DNA of 64,000 nucleotides from Diabrotica undecimpunctata (taxonomy: Eukaryota; Arthropoda; Insecta; Coleoptera; Chrysomelidae): the NCBI RefSeq assembly GCF_040954645.1, contig NC_092806.1, positions 6,138,001-6,202,000 on the forward strand, in the 5' to 3' direction. Positions within the stretch are counted from its first letter, which is position 1. Every line of letters begins with the position of its first letter. Position numbers and translations under genes: made by a program. Shown piece after piece: positions 62,327-64,000 of the stretch. Under the pieces are notes generated by a model, which was given only the letters and a program-made list of their open reading frames with translations, did not search any database and was not told the DNA's origin.

Positions 62327-64000
62327 TAGACTTCGGCAAATATGCAAATAAAAATGTAGAAAATATGCGCATAAATATGCACGTGTTTACCCGAAAATAT
62401 GCAAATATTTTACAAAATATGCATACAAATAAATAAAAAAATCGTAAAATAGTAACAATTTTATTTAAAAAAAAAAGTGTACATAACTAAATATTTCCTA
62501 TTATTCATTAAGATTTACATTTATTTTAAGTAACTACATCATTTTTAAGTATGAATAAACTTATTTAGAATTATGGTAACAATAAATGACCAAGTGGTGT
62601 TCAAAATTTTCTAACAAAAACTTGTGGCTTCTGTCTGAGTACATATATTTATATATGGAAAAACTTCGTTCAACATCAACTGATGTAACGGGAGCATTTT
62701 TCAAACTAACCAAAACATTTGGTTCTAAATTAATTGTTTCCGAAATATTTCCAGCTAGAACACTGACTACTTCAGAAAGAATATGGTAACCTTTATTTTT
62801 TTCCATAGTAGCTTCAAATTTTTTTAAAATATCTTTTCCAATATTACCTCTAACGTTCCGACAACATGACGCAAATTCTTTTATTAATGCTGTACTTTCG
62901 AACAATGACAGTTTTGGTGATTCTGAGTAATTGTTTTTTGAACAAAACTAAAATTTGATTTTATAAATGAAAGTTCTTGTTGAAGCAAGTTACTCTGAAA
63001 AGTTTGTTTAGAATCCAAAAGAGATTGGGAACTTTCATCTGTTAACGTATCAATTATGTTCTTTATTTTAACAAAATGATCTGCATAAAAATTAGCTGCT
63101 TCTAACCATGTTCCCCATCGCGTTAAAATAGGTTGTGGTGGAAGAGGAATGTTAGGTAGCATTTCTTTATAAAGTTGAATTTTTATAGGAGATTTAAGAA
63201 ATACTTTTTTGACACTGGATATCATGGTATTTACAAGAGGAAACTTTTTTCGTATTTCCTCTGCAACTATGTTTAATCCATGCGCTACACAAGTAACATG
63301 TATTAAATCTGGGCAAAATATTTTTAAATTTTGTCCTGCTTTCACCATATAAGGAGCAGCATCCGATAAAATAAGCAGTAATTTATTAGAAGGAATAGTT
63401 GTCGGAAGAAAAAAAGTTGCTAATGTTTCTTGTATAAAACGCGAAATTGTTAAAGCATTTGTTTTCTCAAGTTGCTGGCATGAAATAAGATGAGATTTTG
63501 GTAAGGTATCTTCTTTAAGAACACCAATAAATAAATGAGCAATATACTTTCCTGAGGAATCAGTGGTTTCGTCTACAGATATGTAAAAATAATTATCTGC
63601 AATTTCTTCCTTAATATTAATTAACACCGACGAGTATAGCCCGTTCACATTATTTCTTCTTAGAGACCGATCACTTGGAACATTAAGTTTGCAATATTTT
63701 TTTAGAAACGAACTAAAATTTACATTTGCTAATTTTGAAAGCGGTATGTTTGCAGACACTAATGCGCGACACAAGTCTTCATTAAAAGTTTCTTGCTCAT
63801 CTAATTTTTTTGAAGTAGATTGGAAACATTTAGCCATTGAAGTTTGATGTTTTCCTCCTATTTTTCCTTTTTTTGCAATGTGTGAAGCAGTTGGTCACAT
63901 GTTGGTCTATCTGAAATTTCTTCTCACATGCTATCTATAAATAAAAATAAAAACCTTTATTTTAACCCAACCTTTAAAATATAAAAATATACAAGGTGTT
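62327..64000 (-). mobile_element. hAT transposon, continues past the window
   Basis: The probable end near 62327 (TAGACTTCGGCAAATATGCA) is followed by repeated TATGCAAAT and TATGCGCAT motifs, a subterminal array. A BED-type hAT transposase lies inside. The other terminus is outside the window, so the target duplication cannot be checked. It is related to the element at 45599-48811. Confidence 0.65.
62561..63934 (-). pseudogene. hAT transposase with BED finger, two frameshifts
   Basis: Exon 2 begins at 63934 after TTTATTTATAG, an acceptor site, with IACEKKFQIDQHV, the second half of a BED finger. A frameshift near 63885 precedes the long frame (63837-62884): MAKCFQSTSKKLDEQETFNE, YISVDETTDSSGKYIAHLFI (first catalytic Asp), LLLILSDAAPYMVKAGQNLK (second), DLIHVTCVAHGLNIVAEEIR (the conserved Cys/His region) and LTRWGTWLEAANFY. 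A second frameshift near 62890 leads to the end of the protein, with APVTSVDVERSFSIYKYMYS, the hAT dimerisation domain, stopping at 62561. Only two indels separate it from a full frame, so it is younger than the copy at 46011. Exon 1 lies outside the window. Confidence 0.85.

Noticed and set aside
1..64000. tRNA genes, rRNA, CRISPR arrays, bacterial-type operons
   Set aside because: None was seen. The tandem repeats present have no spacer structure, and the coding content is eukaryotic transposon type.

Overview
This 64 kb window is AT-rich nuclear DNA of an insect, built almost entirely from transposable elements. It holds insect-type Tc1/mariner, pogo and hAT transposases, many non-LTR retrotransposon (LINE) fragments of RTE-like, jockey/CR1-like, I-like and R1-like kinds, and Penelope-like GIY-YIG fragments. 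A large, repeat-rich genome such as a beetle's fits, but nothing in the window fixes the species. No conserved host protein gene, tRNA, rRNA or CRISPR array was recognised. The stretch is either intergenic or a very long intron.

Layout. 1-0.87 kb: LINE reverse transcriptase (minus), open to the left edge. 1.8-4.4 kb: mariner-like element with ~510 bp inverted ends and a broken transposase. 4.6-5.9 kb: decayed LINE (minus). 6.2-8.8 kb: hAT element with an 8 bp target duplication, holding part of a second hAT and a LINE. 9.4-12.6 kb: region around an intact 455-residue DD83E transposase. 12.9-15.85 kb: large fold-back element whose left arm was entered by a LINE and by a pogo remnant. 16.7-17.6 kb: Penelope and LINE scraps and a hairpin MITE. 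17.7-20.36 kb: internally deleted I-like LINE with clear target duplications. 20.4-21.7 kb: unique-looking sequence with a possible small secreted-peptide ORF. 21.7-23.6 kb: head-to-head Penelope fragments, then a MITE split by a 679 bp repeat.

24.3-30.4 kb: minus-strand LINEs, some nested. 31.1 kb: 26 bp tandem repeat. 32.4-34.0 kb: pogo remnant. 34.1-36.4 kb: three LINE pieces. 36.8-38.2 kb: second MITE copy and a relative of the DD83E transposase. 38.9-39.8 kb: intact LINE ORF1. 40.7-44.7 kb: LINEs, one split by a 213 bp near-perfect palindrome. 44.8-45.5 kb: second copy of the 679 bp repeat. 45.6-48.8 kb: hAT with a perfect 8 bp duplication and a LINE inside. 49.7-51.5 kb: deleted pogo element plus a LINE with a 14 bp duplication. 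53.75-54.1 kb: 121 bp satellite. 54.6-55.9 kb: LINE. 57.2-58.2 kb: a second head-to-head Penelope pair around a LINE 3' end. 59.6-60.7 kb: LINE scrap and ZBED5-like hAT remnant. 60.96-61.66 kb: R1-clade LINE between (AC)n tracts. 62.3-64 kb: hAT running off the right edge.

The elements do not form a pathway. What they give is a readable insertion history, because several younger insertions have intact target duplications inside older elements. The best leads for something undescribed are the 679 bp repeat (22.8 and 44.8 kb), the palindromic insertion at 42.04-42.28 kb, the fold-back element at 12.9-15.85 kb, the mariner-like element whose arms each contain a MITE-like unit, the R1-like insertion in an AC microsatellite, and the intact DD83E transposase.
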